DNA of 64,000 bases from DASXAI01 sp963798445 (GTDB lineage: Bacteria > Actinomycetota > Acidimicrobiia > Acidimicrobiales > Ilumatobacteraceae), in NCBI GenBank assembly GCA_963798445.1, contig CAWCTH010000002.1, positions 310,001-374,000 of the forward strand, written 5' to 3'. Within the stretch, counting starts at the first letter, position 1, and every line of letters begins with the position of its first letter. Below, in pieces: positions 34,933 to 44,303 of this stretch. The notes beneath the pieces were generated by a model. The model did no database searches. It was not told the origin of the DNA and saw only the letters and a list, made by a program, of their open reading frames with translations. The position numbers and the translations under genes were made by a program.

Positions 34933-36231
34933 TCACGGCGTCGTGGTCGTCTTCGGCGCCAGTGGTGACAATGCATAGATCTGATCGATCACCTTCAGCA
35001 TGATGTCCACGGCCGTGAAATGGTTGTCGAGCGACATGGTCAGACTCGTCCAGATGACGAGCGTCATGTCGTTGGCCACGTCGTAGGCCGCCTCCGAGTT
35101 GTAGCCCGGCGTCTGGCCGCCGTGCAGGTCGATGGTGGTGGGTCCCCACCGAAGCTGGTCGATGCCGTACCCGTACCAGTTGTACGAGTTGGCAGGGTCG
35201 ATGATCTTCGCACTGTCCTGCCAGATGCGCTGGTACTCGGCGTTCAACACCTTGCCACCGGCCAGTGCCTTGATCCAGGTGGCTAGGTCTGCGGCCGTCG
35301 AGATGACCGCCCCTGCGGCAAAGGCGAAGGAGTGGTTGATGTCGGTGTAGTCGGTGGGCTGGAGCGTCCCCGCCTTGGCCTCGGTGTCCATCTCCGGTGT
35401 GTAGAGAGGCGTGCCCAACATCACGTGGGACGAGCTGCCGTACAGGTAGCCGTGCGAATATGGCTCGGGGATGGCGGTCGAGTCGGCCGCGGGAAACGAC
35501 GTGTCGGTCATGCCGAGCGGCCCGAACAACCGGTCCTCGAACACCGTGGCCAGCGGCTTGGCGTCCAACTGCTCGATGATCAGGCCGAGCAGGACGTAGT
35601 TGGTGTTGCTGTAGTAGTACTCGGCGCCGGGCGTGAACATCGGCGGCTGGGCGTACGCGATGGCGAGCAGCTCCTGAGGCGTCCACACCCTGGTCGGGTC
35701 GTCGTCCATGCTTGCCGCGATCTCCGGGGCGTCGGTGAAGCTGTACAGACCGCTGCGCATCTCCAGCAGTTGGGCGAGGGTGATGTTGTCGCCGTTGGGA
35801 ACATCGGGGACGTACTTCGACACCGGATCGTCGAGCTTCAGCTTGCCTTCCTGGGCCAGCTGCAGGATCACCGCGGCCGTCATCGTCTTGGTGATCGACG
35901 CGATCCGGAAGTGAGTATCGGCGTCGGGAGCGATCTGGGTGCCCAACTCCGTCGTCCCGGCGGCGGCCGTGAACTCACCCTGCGGTGTGCGCAGCACCAC
36001 CACGACTCCCGGCACGAGGAAGTCCTTGACGGTCGCGTCCACGATCGCCTGCACCGCGGCTGGGTCGATCGACTTGAGCCTCGCCGGACCAGTCGCCGCC
36101 GGCGAGTCATCCGAATCGGCGCCACACCCGGCCGCAACCAGCGCCAGCGCCGCCGCCGCGGCGACGATCGCCCGCCGCCGGCGCCGCCGGCGCGTGCTCG
36201 GCGTCGATCTCATCGTCTCCGTGTCCGTCAT
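34933..36231 (-). CDS. Serine hydrolase lipoprotein (class C beta-lactamase/DD-peptidase family)
   Basis: 432 residues. A signal peptide with lipobox LVAAGC (C near residue 36) predicts an outer-face lipoprotein. The active-site motifs are SITK (S-x-x-K, near 110), YSNTNY (Y-x-N, near 205) and HGG (near 350). These are typical of DD-carboxypeptidase/esterase-type proteins rather than true beta-lactamases. ATG 36231 overlaps the VOC gene stop by ATGA, so the pair is co-translated. Confidence 0.9.
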   Translation of the reverse strand: MTDTETMRSTPSTRRRRRRRAIVAAAAALALVAAGCGADSDDSPAATGPARLKSIDPAAVQAIVDATVKDFLVPGVVVVLRTPQGEFTAAAGTTELGTQIAPDADTHFRIASITKTMTAAVILQLAQEGKLKLDDPVSKYVPDVPNGDNITLAQLLEMRSGLYSFTDAPEIAASMDDDPTRVWTPQELLAIAYAQPPMFTPGAEYYYSNTNYVLLGLIIEQLDAKPLATVFEDRLFGPLGMTDTSFPAADSTAIPEPYSHGYLYGSSSHVMLGTPLYTPEMDTEAKAGTLQPTDYTDINHSFAFAAGAVISTAADLATWIKALAGGKVLNAEYQRIWQDSAKIIDPANSYNWYGYGIDQLRWGPTTIDLHGGQTPGYNSEAAYDVANDMTLVIWTSLTMSLDNHFTAVDIMLKVIDQIYALSPLAPKTTTTP

Positions 36232-36746
36232 CTCGCTGCCCCCCGTAGTGATGCGGCGTGCAGGGCGTGTCGAGTCCGCTCGAGCCAGCGCCCGTCGACG
36301 ATCTCGTCTTGGGCTCGCAATGCTGACGCGTCGAAGTCAGGGTTGAAGCAGTTGATCTCTCCCTCGTACCCGTCTGGATCGACGTAGCGGACGGAGAGCA
36401 TCGGTCCGAGCGGACGGATGTCCCCGCAGGACGCGCCGGCGCCGAGCAGTCGGTACCAGACCTCGGTCAGGGCGGCGACATCGGGAACCGACCAGCCAAA
36501 GTGATCGAGTCGTCCCCGCCGGAGCATCGGTGATCCGGGCCCCTCTGTCGCGGGGTCGTGGTCGGCAACTTCGAACACGTGGAGCATGGCGTCGCCGGCG
36601 AAGAGCGTGGCTTGGCGGCCGTGGCCAGGACCAGCAGCCAGCACCAGGGCCGTGTCGAGGCCGACCGTGGCCTCGTAGAACGCCCGGTAGCCGTCGAGGT
36701 CGGCCGTCACCACCGCCACGTGGCTGATGCCGCAGGCTTTGCTCAT
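36228..36746 (-). CDS. VOC family protein
   Basis: 172 residues: GISHVAVVTADLDGYRAFYEATVGLDTALVLAAG, HVFEVADHDPATEG, RLDHFGWSVPDVAALTEVWYRLLGAGASCGDIRPLGPMLSVRYVDPDGYEGEINC cut across. A glyoxalase-like metal enzyme of unknown substrate. ATG 36746. A GGAACA-AAG-TGTTCC palindrome lies 47 bp upstream. Confidence 0.87.
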   Translation of the reverse strand: MSKACGISHVAVVTADLDGYRAFYEATVGLDTALVLAAGPGHGRQATLFAGDAMLHVFEVADHDPATEGPGSPMLRRGRLDHFGWSVPDVAALTEVWYRLLGAGASCGDIRPLGPMLSVRYVDPDGYEGEINCFNPDFDASALRAQDEIVDGRWLERTRHALHAASLRGAAR

Positions 36747-36792
36747 CGCTGCCCGTGTCGGAGACGCATGCCCGAAAGGCGTTCACCGACAC

Positions 36793-36807
36793 GGAACAAA
36801 GTGTTCC
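36793..36807. promoter_or_regulatory. Perfect 6-bp-arm palindrome between a large regulator and the VOC gene
   Basis: GGAACAAAGTGTTCC, three-base centre, 27 bp after the stop of the AAA-ATPase gene and 47 bp before the VOC gene. It could be an operator or part of a terminator. No matching regulator is adjacent. Confidence 0.4.
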
Positions 36808-36833
36808 TCGCGCCGCTCGGCGGCCCCGCCGAC

Positions 36834-39800
36834 CTAGGCCTCCACGGACCAGAACAGAGCGGCGGCCGGCTCCGGCAGGTACATGCAGTACCGGCCGGTG
36901 CGCACCGATTCCTCGAGGTGGGCACCCAGCTGAGGAGCCTCTTGAGCGATGGCGGCGATCGCCCGCCGGAGGCTGCGCACGACGTTGACACGTGCCCGCT
37001 CGGCGTCCGATCCGGTCGGTCGGTCACGCCCGCCGAGGCCGACGGCCCGCTTCAGCTCCCGCAGCAGGGCGTCGATCTCGACGTGGGCCCGTTCGCCCCG
37101 CACCGTGTCGTTGGCGGCGGCAGCGTCGTCGACCTCGGCTTGCAGCTCGAGCAAGCGCCGCCGGTAGGCCCGCTTGGCCTGCGTGTCGAGGACCGGTCCG
37201 AGGTCGGCGGCCGGCGTCTCGACCCGCCGGGCCAGCTCGATGGCGGCCACTTCGGCCCCCGGCGTCGTCAGCAACCGAGCGAGCTGGCCCAGACCCGTGC
37301 TGTCGGAAAGGCGCGCTCCTCCCAACGGTGACGTGAGCACCCACAAGGGCCCGTCCCGACGCATGGCCGCCGCCCTTCGCTCGTCGCGTGGGGCGACCGG
37401 TGGTGGTTCCCGACCGGTGCGCTCGATGCCGAGGGCGGCGGCGAGTGTGCCGGCCTCGGCGCGCACGGCGGCATCGTCGTCGCCAACTTGGATGGCGGCC
37501 GCGGCGAGGTGGTCGAGGCAGTGAACGAGCATCGGCGGCGAAGGAATCGAGCGCGCCAGTGCAACGGCGTCGCGGGCGTGACGCACGGCGGCTGAATGGT
37601 CGCCGGCGAGCGCCGCCAGCCGAGCGAGGACGTCGTCGACAGGCAGGCCGACCGACACCCCTGCACCGACGTTGAGCAGGCCGGCGTCGGGTAGCAGGGC
37701 GCGGTAGACGGGTGCAGCCAACGCCGTCGCACCGGCGCGGGCGACGGTGTCGCCAAGGATACGCAGGAGGTGGTCGCCGGTAAGCGATCGCATCACGCGC
37801 TCGGGCTCTCTCGCGTATCGCTGCAACACCTCGTGCACTCGCGACTCGTGGCCCAAGATCTGGGCGGCGTGCCCTTGTTGCAGCTGCAAGTACGGGGAGG
37901 GCACGTCGGCGACCCGCTCGTCGACGGCGCAATAGAGCTCCTCCGCCCTGGGATCGGAACCCCCGTAGAGCTCCAGCAGCATCAGCCGGTGCATGAGCTC
38001 GGAGCGGAGCAGCATGAACGGTTCGATGTGGCCGGTTCCGACTCGCACCGACTCGGCCATCGACGCGGTCACCGCCGATCGGCCGCCGGCCAGAGCGAGG
38101 AGGGTCGTACGACGCACGAGCGTGCGCTGGCGCCACGCCGGCGACGGCAACAGCGCCGCCAGCAGTTCGGCGCGCTCGAGCGAGTAGCTGGCGGCCACGA
38201 CCTCGCCGCGGTTGAGGTGGTGGCAGTAGCGCCACTGGTGACCCTGCAGAGCGAGGTCGCCGCGGCCGGCCCGCTCGGCCAGGCCGACCACCTCGTCGGC
38301 CATCGTGATGCGCAAGGCGCGCGTGGCGCGGTCCAGCGGCGCCATGTAGCGGTCCAGGACCGCCTGCACGATCAGCACCGGATCGCCGGTACGTCTCGCC
38401 GCATCGAGCGCCTCGTCGGCCCAGACGCGGACTCGACCGACGGCATCCGCGTCGGCGCGTCCCACCGCTGCGAGTCGTCCGAGCAGCGCCGCCCGTAGGT
38501 GCAGTTCCTCTGGGGGCAGTGCGGCCAGCGCTTCCTCCAACCGGTGCACGCGCCAGGGGTCGGGGATGATCGGGTTGATCACCGAGAGCCCGATGCAAGC
38601 CTCGGCCCTGGCCCGCAGCAGGTGATCCTGGCTCCCCCGGGCCAACTCGGCCGCCTCGTGGTAGCGCACGAGCGCCTGGTCGAAGTCGCCCAGCCGGCCG
38701 AGGACCTCGGCCAGGTCCAGCGACAGCCTCGCCCGCAGGTCGGGCCGATCGACGCACGCCGCCGCCGCGTCGCAGGCATCCCGCAGCAGACCGGCGGCCC
38801 GCGTCTGCTGCCCGGCGGCGACCAACTCGGCGGCGATGTCGCACACGGCGGCCACGGCGTCGGCGACCTCCGACGGGCCCACGGCGGCGCGCACGCGGTG
38901 CCCCGCCGCTGCCGACCGGCCCTCGAGCCCGCCGGTGGCCTCCCACGCGGCCGCCAGCCGGGCATGAGTCGCGGGGGCGTCAGCGAGCCGCCCGGCCGCA
39001 TCTGCCAGCAGCACGTGGTGGAAGCGCACGCCGGTCAAGGTCACCTCGTCGACGACCCCGTCGCGCAGCGCTGCCGCCAGACGGTCCGCCGCCGCCACGG
39101 CCGTCATTGACGTCGCCGTAGCAACAACGGCGAGCGGTGTACCGGGACCGGCCAGCGCCACGGCCGCCAGCAGTGCTCTGGTATCGGCATCGAGGCGCGC
39201 CAAGGCACGGTCGAGGACCTCACTGATCACACCACCGCCGTCGGGGGCGCGCAGCAACTCCCGAACGAACAGCGGGTTGCCGCCCGTCCGGGCCCGTAGC
39301 TCGGCGGCGTCGGCCGACACGGCGCCGTGCGCGACGGCGAGTCGCCGGACTGACTCGACGTCGAGGCCGCCGAGCGGTACGAGTCGGGAGACCCGCCGGA
39401 GCGCGTCGAGCCGAGGCATGCCCGGCTCGTGCTCACGGCTGGTCGCCACGATCACGATGGCCGCCTCGCCGAGTGCCCTCGGCAGGTGCTCGAGCACCCA
39501 CACCGCCATCGCATCGGCCCAGTGAAGGTCCTCGAGCACCACCATGGCCGGCGCCGATGAGATCAGCGCCTCGGCCAACGATTCGAGGTGCTCCCAGCGC
39601 CGCTCCTCGGCCGGAAGCGCCGGGTCGCTGACCGGCCCGACGCTGAGCGAGCGGTACACGCCGCGCCACAGCTCCATCGGCTCACGCACCGCTGCATCCG
39701 CCTCGCCGCGCACCACCCGCATCCCAGCAGCCCTTGCCGTCACGGCCGCCTCATCGGCGAGTCGCGTCTTGCCGATGCCGGCCTCCCCCACGAACAAGAC

Positions 39801-39890
39801 GATCGTCGGCCGGCCCGCCGCGGCCGAGTCGAACGCGTCCCGCAACACCGCCAGCTCATCGTCGCGACCGACCGGGACGTCTGAGCTCAT
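36834..39890 (-). CDS. Large AAA ATPase signalling protein (AfsR/LAL-like, no visible HTH)
   Basis: 1018 residues. N-terminal AAA-16-like NTPase: Walker A GEAGIGKTRL (35-44), Walker B MVVLEDLHWAD (~125), ARTGGNPLFVRELL. A long helical TPR-like region follows (about 330-800). Near the end is a winged-helix-like GLGQLARLLTTPGAEVAAIELARRV, then coiled charged helices (QAKRAYRRRLLELQAEVDDAAAAND, ERARVNVVRSLRRAIAAIAQEAPQL). No LuxR or SARP HTH is visible at either end, so DNA binding is unproven. ATG 39890. Divergent from an LLM oxidoreductase, which it might control. Confidence 0.83.
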   Translation of the reverse strand: MSSDVPVGRDDELAVLRDAFDSAAAGRPTIVLFVGEAGIGKTRLADEAAVTARAAGMRVVRGEADAAVREPMELWRGVYRSLSVGPVSDPALPAEERRWEHLESLAEALISSAPAMVVLEDLHWADAMAVWVLEHLPRALGEAAIVIVATSREHEPGMPRLDALRRVSRLVPLGGLDVESVRRLAVAHGAVSADAAELRARTGGNPLFVRELLRAPDGGGVISEVLDRALARLDADTRALLAAVALAGPGTPLAVVATATSMTAVAAADRLAAALRDGVVDEVTLTGVRFHHVLLADAAGRLADAPATHARLAAAWEATGGLEGRSAAAGHRVRAAVGPSEVADAVAAVCDIAAELVAAGQQTRAAGLLRDACDAAAACVDRPDLRARLSLDLAEVLGRLGDFDQALVRYHEAAELARGSQDHLLRARAEACIGLSVINPIIPDPWRVHRLEEALAALPPEELHLRAALLGRLAAVGRADADAVGRVRVWADEALDAARRTGDPVLIVQAVLDRYMAPLDRATRALRITMADEVVGLAERAGRGDLALQGHQWRYCHHLNRGEVVAASYSLERAELLAALLPSPAWRQRTLVRRTTLLALAGGRSAVTASMAESVRVGTGHIEPFMLLRSELMHRLMLLELYGGSDPRAEELYCAVDERVADVPSPYLQLQQGHAAQILGHESRVHEVLQRYAREPERVMRSLTGDHLLRILGDTVARAGATALAAPVYRALLPDAGLLNVGAGVSVGLPVDDVLARLAALAGDHSAAVRHARDAVALARSIPSPPMLVHCLDHLAAAAIQVGDDDAAVRAEAGTLAAALGIERTGREPPPVAPRDERRAAAMRRDGPLWVLTSPLGGARLSDSTGLGQLARLLTTPGAEVAAIELARRVETPAADLGPVLDTQAKRAYRRRLLELQAEVDDAAAANDTVRGERAHVEIDALLRELKRAVGLGGRDRPTGSDAERARVNVVRSLRRAIAAIAQEAPQLGAHLEESVRTGRYCMYLPEPAAALFWSVEA

Positions 39891-40127
39891 GAGTGCGCCG
39901 TCAACTCGAACCACCCCGATACCGGTAAGGCGTCGTCGATGCCGATGTGGGTGTTCTAGCAACCCGCGCGACGACCCGCACCATGGCAGCTCAGCTGGCC
40001 AAGCCGCCCTTCACGAGCTGGAGGACCTTGCTGGAGGCGGCCGCCCAGGCGAAGACCGTGGCCGGGTCGGTCTCCGCAGCGGATTGGGTGCCTATGCTGA
40101 CCGAGCGCCTGAGCCTGGGGGGAAACC

Positions 40128-41198
40128 ATGGATGTCGGACTGTGCATCGCGTCGAAGATCGACGACCTCGACTACGTCGTGCAGGCCGAGGAGCTCGGCT
40201 ACAGCCACGCCTGGTTCGCCGACAGCCAGATGATCTGGTCCGACGCGTACGCGTGCCTCGCCATCGCCGCGACGCGCACGTCGCGCATCAAGCTGGGCAC
40301 CGGCGTCTCGGTCGTCGGCACCCGCATCGCGCCGGTGACGGCGGCCGCCATTGCCAGCATCAACCGCCTCGCCCCAGGTCGTACGTTCCTCGCCATCGGG
40401 AACGGCAACACGGCGTGGCGACTGATGGGGCACAAACCCATGCCGCTTTCCGAGTTCGAAGACTACGTACGGGTCGTTCGCATGCTGCTCGACGGCAACG
40501 AAGCCGACTTCACGTCACGGGGCCGGACCACGAAGATCAAGTTCGAGACGGCCGAGCTCGGTTATCTCGATCTCGACCACTACATCCCCATCTACGTGAG
40601 TGGTTTCGGCCCGCGAGCTCAGGCCATGGCCGGCAAGTACGGCGACGGACTGGTCACCTCCATCCCCAACGAGCCCTCGTACTTCCAGCACGTGTGGGCC
40701 AACTTGCAGAAGGGCGCCGACGAGGTCGGCCGGACCCTGCGCACCGACGACTTCCCGACCTGCTCGCTCACGGCCGCGTGCGTGCTGCGTCCCGGCGAAG
40801 ACCTGCGCACCGAGCGCGTCGTCGACACCGTTGGTTCGACCGTGATCGCCGGGTTCCACTACGCCTACGACCAGGTGCGCAACTACGGCGCCAACCCCCC
40901 GGCACATCTGGCCGACGACTGGGACGAGTACTGCGCGCTCGTCGAGGCTGTCCCCGAGGACCGGCGCCACCGGCGCACGCACGTCGGCCACTGCATGTGG
41001 CTCGAACCAGACGAGCGCAAGTTCGTCACCCCCGAGCGCATCCAGGCGTCCTGCCTCGTCGGCAGCGGCGGCGAGATCGTCGAGCAACTCGAAGCCATGG
41101 AGCGAGCCGGACTCACCCAGGTGATGCTGCTGCCCTCGCTCGAGAAGCAGTACGAAGCCCTCACCGACGTCAGCCGAGAGGTCCTCGCCAAGCTGTGA
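40128..41198 (+). CDS. LLM class F420-dependent oxidoreductase
   Basis: 356 residues, luciferase-like: MDVGLCIASKIDDLDYVVQAEELGYSHAWFADSQ cut near the start, RIKLGTGVSVVGTRIAPVTAAAIASINRLAPGRTFLAIGNGN, PIYVSGFGPRAQAMAGKYGDGLVTS. The GNGNTAWR region is typical of F420-type members. ATG 40128 with GGGGGGA upstream, and a TATGCT -10-like box at about 40093. Divergent from the AAA ATPase. Confidence 0.88.
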   Translation: MDVGLCIASKIDDLDYVVQAEELGYSHAWFADSQMIWSDAYACLAIAATRTSRIKLGTGVSVVGTRIAPVTAAAIASINRLAPGRTFLAIGNGNTAWRLMGHKPMPLSEFEDYVRVVRMLLDGNEADFTSRGRTTKIKFETAELGYLDLDHYIPIYVSGFGPRAQAMAGKYGDGLVTSIPNEPSYFQHVWANLQKGADEVGRTLRTDDFPTCSLTAACVLRPGEDLRTERVVDTVGSTVIAGFHYAYDQVRNYGANPPAHLADDWDEYCALVEAVPEDRRHRRTHVGHCMWLEPDERKFVTPERIQASCLVGSGGEIVEQLEAMERAGLTQVMLLPSLEKQYEALTDVSREVLAKL

Positions 41199-41227
41199 GC
41201 ATGACATGAGCAGCTTGGGCGCTGATT

Positions 41228-41237
41228 GACAGCTGTC
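41228..41237. promoter_or_regulatory. 10-bp palindrome overlapping a TTGACA box before the MFS gene
   Basis: GACAGCTGTC is perfect and overlaps the TTGACA at 41226-41231. GTCAA (41247-41251) mirrors the TTGAC. A repressor site is plausible. No -10 could be assigned with confidence. Confidence 0.4.
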
Positions 41238-41253
41238 GATGTGATGGTCAACC

Positions 41254-42465
41254 GTGTCGGTCGTGGCGGTGTCGGATCGATCAGGGGTGAGGCGAGGTGA
41301 TCTCACTGCGGCGCTGGCCGCCCTGTGCGTCACCGAGATCACCAGTTGGGGCGTGCTGTACTACGCCTTCCCCGTGCTGGCCGACTCGGTCAGCACCGAG
41401 ACCGGCTGGTCGCGCACAGCCGTCGCTGCCGCCTTCTCGGTGAGCCTGCTCGTCGCCGCCGCTGCCGGTGTTCGCGTCGGCCGATGGCTCGATCGATACG
41501 GACCCCGGCCGGTCATGACGATCGGCTCGTTGCTGGCCGTGCCGGCGGTCCTGGGCATAGCGTCTGCGCCGAACCTGGCGCTGTTCTTCGGGGCCTGGGT
41601 CGTCGCCGGCGCGGCGATGTCCGCGGTCCTCTACCAGCCGGCGTTCGCGGCATTGACGCGCTGGTACGGCGACCGTCGCATCGCCGCTCTCACCGCACTG
41701 ACGCTGGCGGCGGGCTTCTCGAGCACGATCTTCGCGCCGCTGACGGGTGTGATCCTCGGCCGCACCTCCTGGCGCACCACGTACCTGCTCCTCGCCGTCC
41801 TCCTGGCCGTGATCACGATCCCGCTCCACCTCGTGCTGCTGCGGCCGCCCTGGCCTCCGGCTGCTCCACGCTCCGAGGCAGACACCCGTGACAGCGTCGC
41901 CGTCATCGTGCGGACAACATCGTTCCGCTTCCTGGCCCTGGCCTTGGCCATGGCCTCCTTCGCCGCCTTCGCGGTCGTCTTCAACACCGTGCCGCTCCTG
42001 ACCAGCCGCGGCCTCTCGACAGAGTTGGCGGCCCTGGCGCTCGGCCTCGGTGGCATCGGCCAGGTGCTCGGACGCCTGGCCTACCGGCGTCTGGCGGCCG
42101 GCACGAGTGTGCGAGCCCGAACCGTAATTCTTCTCGTGGCCGAGGGGATCGCCATCGCCATGCTCGGCATCGTGCCGGGTCCGGCGGGCGCGCTCATCGC
42201 ATTGACCCTCGTCGTCGGTGCCATCCGGGGCAGCTTCACGTTGTTGCAGGCGACGGCGATCACTGACCGGTGGGGGGTGCAGTACTACGCCACGTTGAAC
42301 GGCATCCTCGCCGTGCCGGTCACGACCGCCATGGCGTTGGCCCCATGGTCGGGAGCAGCCCTAGCCAGCCTGCTGGGCAGCTATCCGACGTCGTTCGTCA
42401 TCTTGGCCATCGTGTGCTGCGCCGCCGGTGGCCTGGCCTGGTTCAGCGTGACCGACCATCCGTGA
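41254..42465 (+). CDS. MFS transporter next to arsenic genes
   Basis: 403 residues, 12 predicted helices. Loop 2-3 motif RVGRWLDRYGPRPVM is the MFS signature. GWSRTAVAAAFSVSLLVAAAAG and ALTRWYGDRRIAALTALTLAAGFSSTIF place it with small-molecule exporters often found in actinobacterial ars loci. GTG 41254. Its 3' end overlaps the convergent arsC by 23 bp. Substrate inferred from context only, possibly an arsenical. Confidence 0.83.
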   Translation: MSVVAVSDRSGVRRGDLTAALAALCVTEITSWGVLYYAFPVLADSVSTETGWSRTAVAAAFSVSLLVAAAAGVRVGRWLDRYGPRPVMTIGSLLAVPAVLGIASAPNLALFFGAWVVAGAAMSAVLYQPAFAALTRWYGDRRIAALTALTLAAGFSSTIFAPLTGVILGRTSWRTTYLLLAVLLAVITIPLHLVLLRPPWPPAAPRSEADTRDSVAVIVRTTSFRFLALALAMASFAAFAVVFNTVPLLTSRGLSTELAALALGLGGIGQVLGRLAYRRLAAGTSVRARTVILLVAEGIAIAMLGIVPGPAGALIALTLVVGAIRGSFTLLQATAITDRWGVQYYATLNGILAVPVTTAMALAPWSGAALASLLGSYPTSFVILAIVCCAAGGLAWFSVTDHP

Positions 42466-42865
42466 GCTCGTCGACGAGGTCGCGGGTGCGGCGGGCGATC
42501 TCGTCGCGGATGGGTCGGATCTCGACGACCGACTTGCCGGCGGGATCGTCGAGCGGCCAGTCGAGGTAGCGGACGCCGGGGTAGACGGGGCACGTGTCGC
42601 CGCAGCCCATCGTGATGACGACATCGGACCGTTCGACGCCCGCCTCGCTGAGCGACTTGGGGCGGGCGCCCTGCTCGGCGAGGTCGATGCCGATCTCACG
42701 CATCGCGGCGACGACCGCAGGGTTGATCTCGCCCGCAGGCGCCGTACCAGCGGAGCGCACGATCACGCGGCCGGCGGCGTAGGTGTCGAGCAATGCGGCC
42801 GCCATCTGAGAGCGGCCGGCGTTGTGCACGCACACGAACAGGACCTCGGGGATGTGGTCAGTCAT
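42443..42865 (-). CDS. arsC: Arsenate reductase, thioredoxin-linked LMW-phosphatase type
   Basis: 140 residues. Active-site P-loop C-x5-R: CVHNAGRS (C12). The redox pair C88/C92 is in TMGCGDTCPVYPG. DWPLDDPAGK and RDEIARRTRDLV complete the fold. It reduces arsenate to arsenite using the three-cysteine relay. ATG 42865 overlaps the aquaporin stop by 8 nt. Last gene of the minus-strand operon arsR/C-aquaporin-arsC. Confidence 0.94.
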   Translation of the reverse strand: MTDHIPEVLFVCVHNAGRSQMAAALLDTYAAGRVIVRSAGTAPAGEINPAVVAAMREIGIDLAEQGARPKSLSEAGVERSDVVITMGCGDTCPVYPGVRYLDWPLDDPAGKSVVEIRPIRDEIARRTRDLVDELTDGRSR

Positions 42866-43577
42866 CGGTGACCTCTCGCGGATAGAGGAAGCGGATGAGG
42901 ACCAGCGCGATGGCGGCGCCGATCAACTGCATCACGATGAACATGGGTGCCGACGACGGCTTGATGCCGGCGAAGCTGTCCGACAGCGTCCTGGCGATCG
43001 TCACGGCAGGGTTGGCGAAGCTGGTCGACGACGTGAAGAAGTAGGCACCACCGATCCAGACGCCCACCGCGACGGCTACCACGTTGGCCCGCCCCGTCCG
43101 GACGCAACCGTGGATGACGAGCAGGAGCCCGGCGGTGGCCACGACCTCCGACAGCCACAGTGCACCCGACGACCGGACCTTGGTCGATATGTCGATGGCG
43201 GGCAGCTCGAACATCAGGTTGGCCACGACGGCGCCGAGGCAGCCACCGGCGATCTGCGCCGCGATGTACAGGCCGGTTTCGCGGGTGCCGATGGCTCCGA
43301 ACGCCCGATCGATCAGCGTGACGACCGGATTGAAGTGCGCGCCAGAGACGGCGCCGAGCATCCAGATGAGCCCGACCAGCGCGCCGGCAGTGGCGGCGGC
43401 GTTCTCCAAGAGCTGCAAGCCGACATCGCTGGGTGAGAGCCGGCTGGCCATGATCCCGGAGCCGATCACCGCGACGATGAGCAGACCCGTCCCCAGGGCT
43501 TCGGCCACCAGGCGGCGGGCCAGGTTGAGGTGGAGGGCGCCGGTGCCGGTCTCGACCTGTCGCGCCAGCTCGCTCAC
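42858..43577 (-). CDS. MIP/aquaporin channel, AqpS-like (arsenite route)
   Basis: 239 residues with six helices and two half-helices. The first box is HFNPVVT (NPV instead of NPA) and the second is FANPAVT. Aquaglyceroporins inside ars operons let arsenite flow out down its gradient after ArsC action. GTG 43577 overlaps the upstream stop (GTGA). No ArsB or Acr3 pump is present, which makes this the likely arsenite exit. Confidence 0.9.
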   Translation of the reverse strand: MSELARQVETGTGALHLNLARRLVAEALGTGLLIVAVIGSGIMASRLSPSDVGLQLLENAAATAGALVGLIWMLGAVSGAHFNPVVTLIDRAFGAIGTRETGLYIAAQIAGGCLGAVVANLMFELPAIDISTKVRSSGALWLSEVVATAGLLLVIHGCVRTGRANVVAVAVGVWIGGAYFFTSSTSFANPAVTIARTLSDSFAGIKPSSAPMFIVMQLIGAAIALVLIRFLYPREVTDD

Positions 43578-44233
43578 GATGCGGTCTCGACGAGACTCGT
43601 GATCCGGCGGCGCAGCTCCCGGACGCTGCCGTCGAAGGCGGCCGCGGTGCCGGTCGGGACCGGGTCGGGGACAGACCAGTGCAGCCACGTCGGGGCTGGG
43701 TCGATCTCCTCGTGGGCCCGGTCGCAGACCGTGATCACGAGCCGCGGACGCGGCTTCACGTCGCCAAGTGCGCCAGGCCGGGCGTCCGACAGGTCGACAC
43801 CAGCGCGTCGACCCGCCGCGACCGCGCCGGGATGCACCCGCTCGGCGGGGTGGGTGCCGGCACTCGCCGCCGGCGCGTCGGTCAGGGACCGCCACAATCC
43901 GGCGGCGAGTTGTGATCGGGCCGAATTCGCCGTGCAGATGAACAGCACCGGCTGCGGCCTGCGACGGTGTCGGATCATCAGCGACGTGAACGCGTCCGGG
44001 ACGAGGGCCACGTACCGGCGACGCCCGTCACCGCTCGAACGATGCCGCGTGACCAGGCCGGCGGCCGCGAGCACGTCGAGGTGATGGGCCAAGAGGTTCG
44101 ACGGGCAACCCAACAGGACCTGCAACTCGGCCGGCGAGCGGTCCGACGAGCCCAGCGCGTCGACGATCGCCAGCCGGTGCGGGTCGCCGAGCGCCGCGTG
44201 CCGGGCGGCGCGCCGGGCGAGATCGGTCCTCAC
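43574..44233 (-). CDS. ArsR-ArsC fusion protein
   Basis: 219 residues. Residues 1-85 are an ArsR-type HTH (LAIVDALGSSDRSPAELQVLLGCPSNLLAHHLDVLAAAGLVTRH). Residues 95-219 are an LMW phosphatase/arsenate reductase (FICTANSARSQLAAG, C100-x5-R106). No vicinal metal-binding cysteine pair is obvious in the HTH. The reductase part lacks the clear Cys pair of the separate ArsC, so it may serve as a sensor. GTG 44233. An ATTGAGTCAAT palindrome lies upstream. Fusions of this kind are known in actinobacteria. Confidence 0.88.
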   Translation of the reverse strand: MRTDLARRAARHAALGDPHRLAIVDALGSSDRSPAELQVLLGCPSNLLAHHLDVLAAAGLVTRHRSSGDGRRRYVALVPDAFTSLMIRHRRRPQPVLFICTANSARSQLAAGLWRSLTDAPAASAGTHPAERVHPGAVAAGRRAGVDLSDARPGALGDVKPRPRLVITVCDRAHEEIDPAPTWLHWSVPDPVPTGTAAAFDGSVRELRRRITSLVETAS

Positions 44234-44258
44234 GCCTGCAGCATCTCATCCAGCACTT

Positions 44259-44269
44259 ATTGAGTCAAT
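44259..44269. promoter_or_regulatory. ArsR-type operator ATTGAGTCAAT
   Basis: A perfect palindrome (5-bp arms, central G) 26 bp upstream of the ArsR-ArsC start. On the minus strand it contains TTGACT, a -35-like box. Its position fits autoregulation. Confidence 0.5.
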
Positions 44270-44303
44270 CTTTGCTGAGTGGACGGTCGGCGTGTTCGGA
44301 CGA

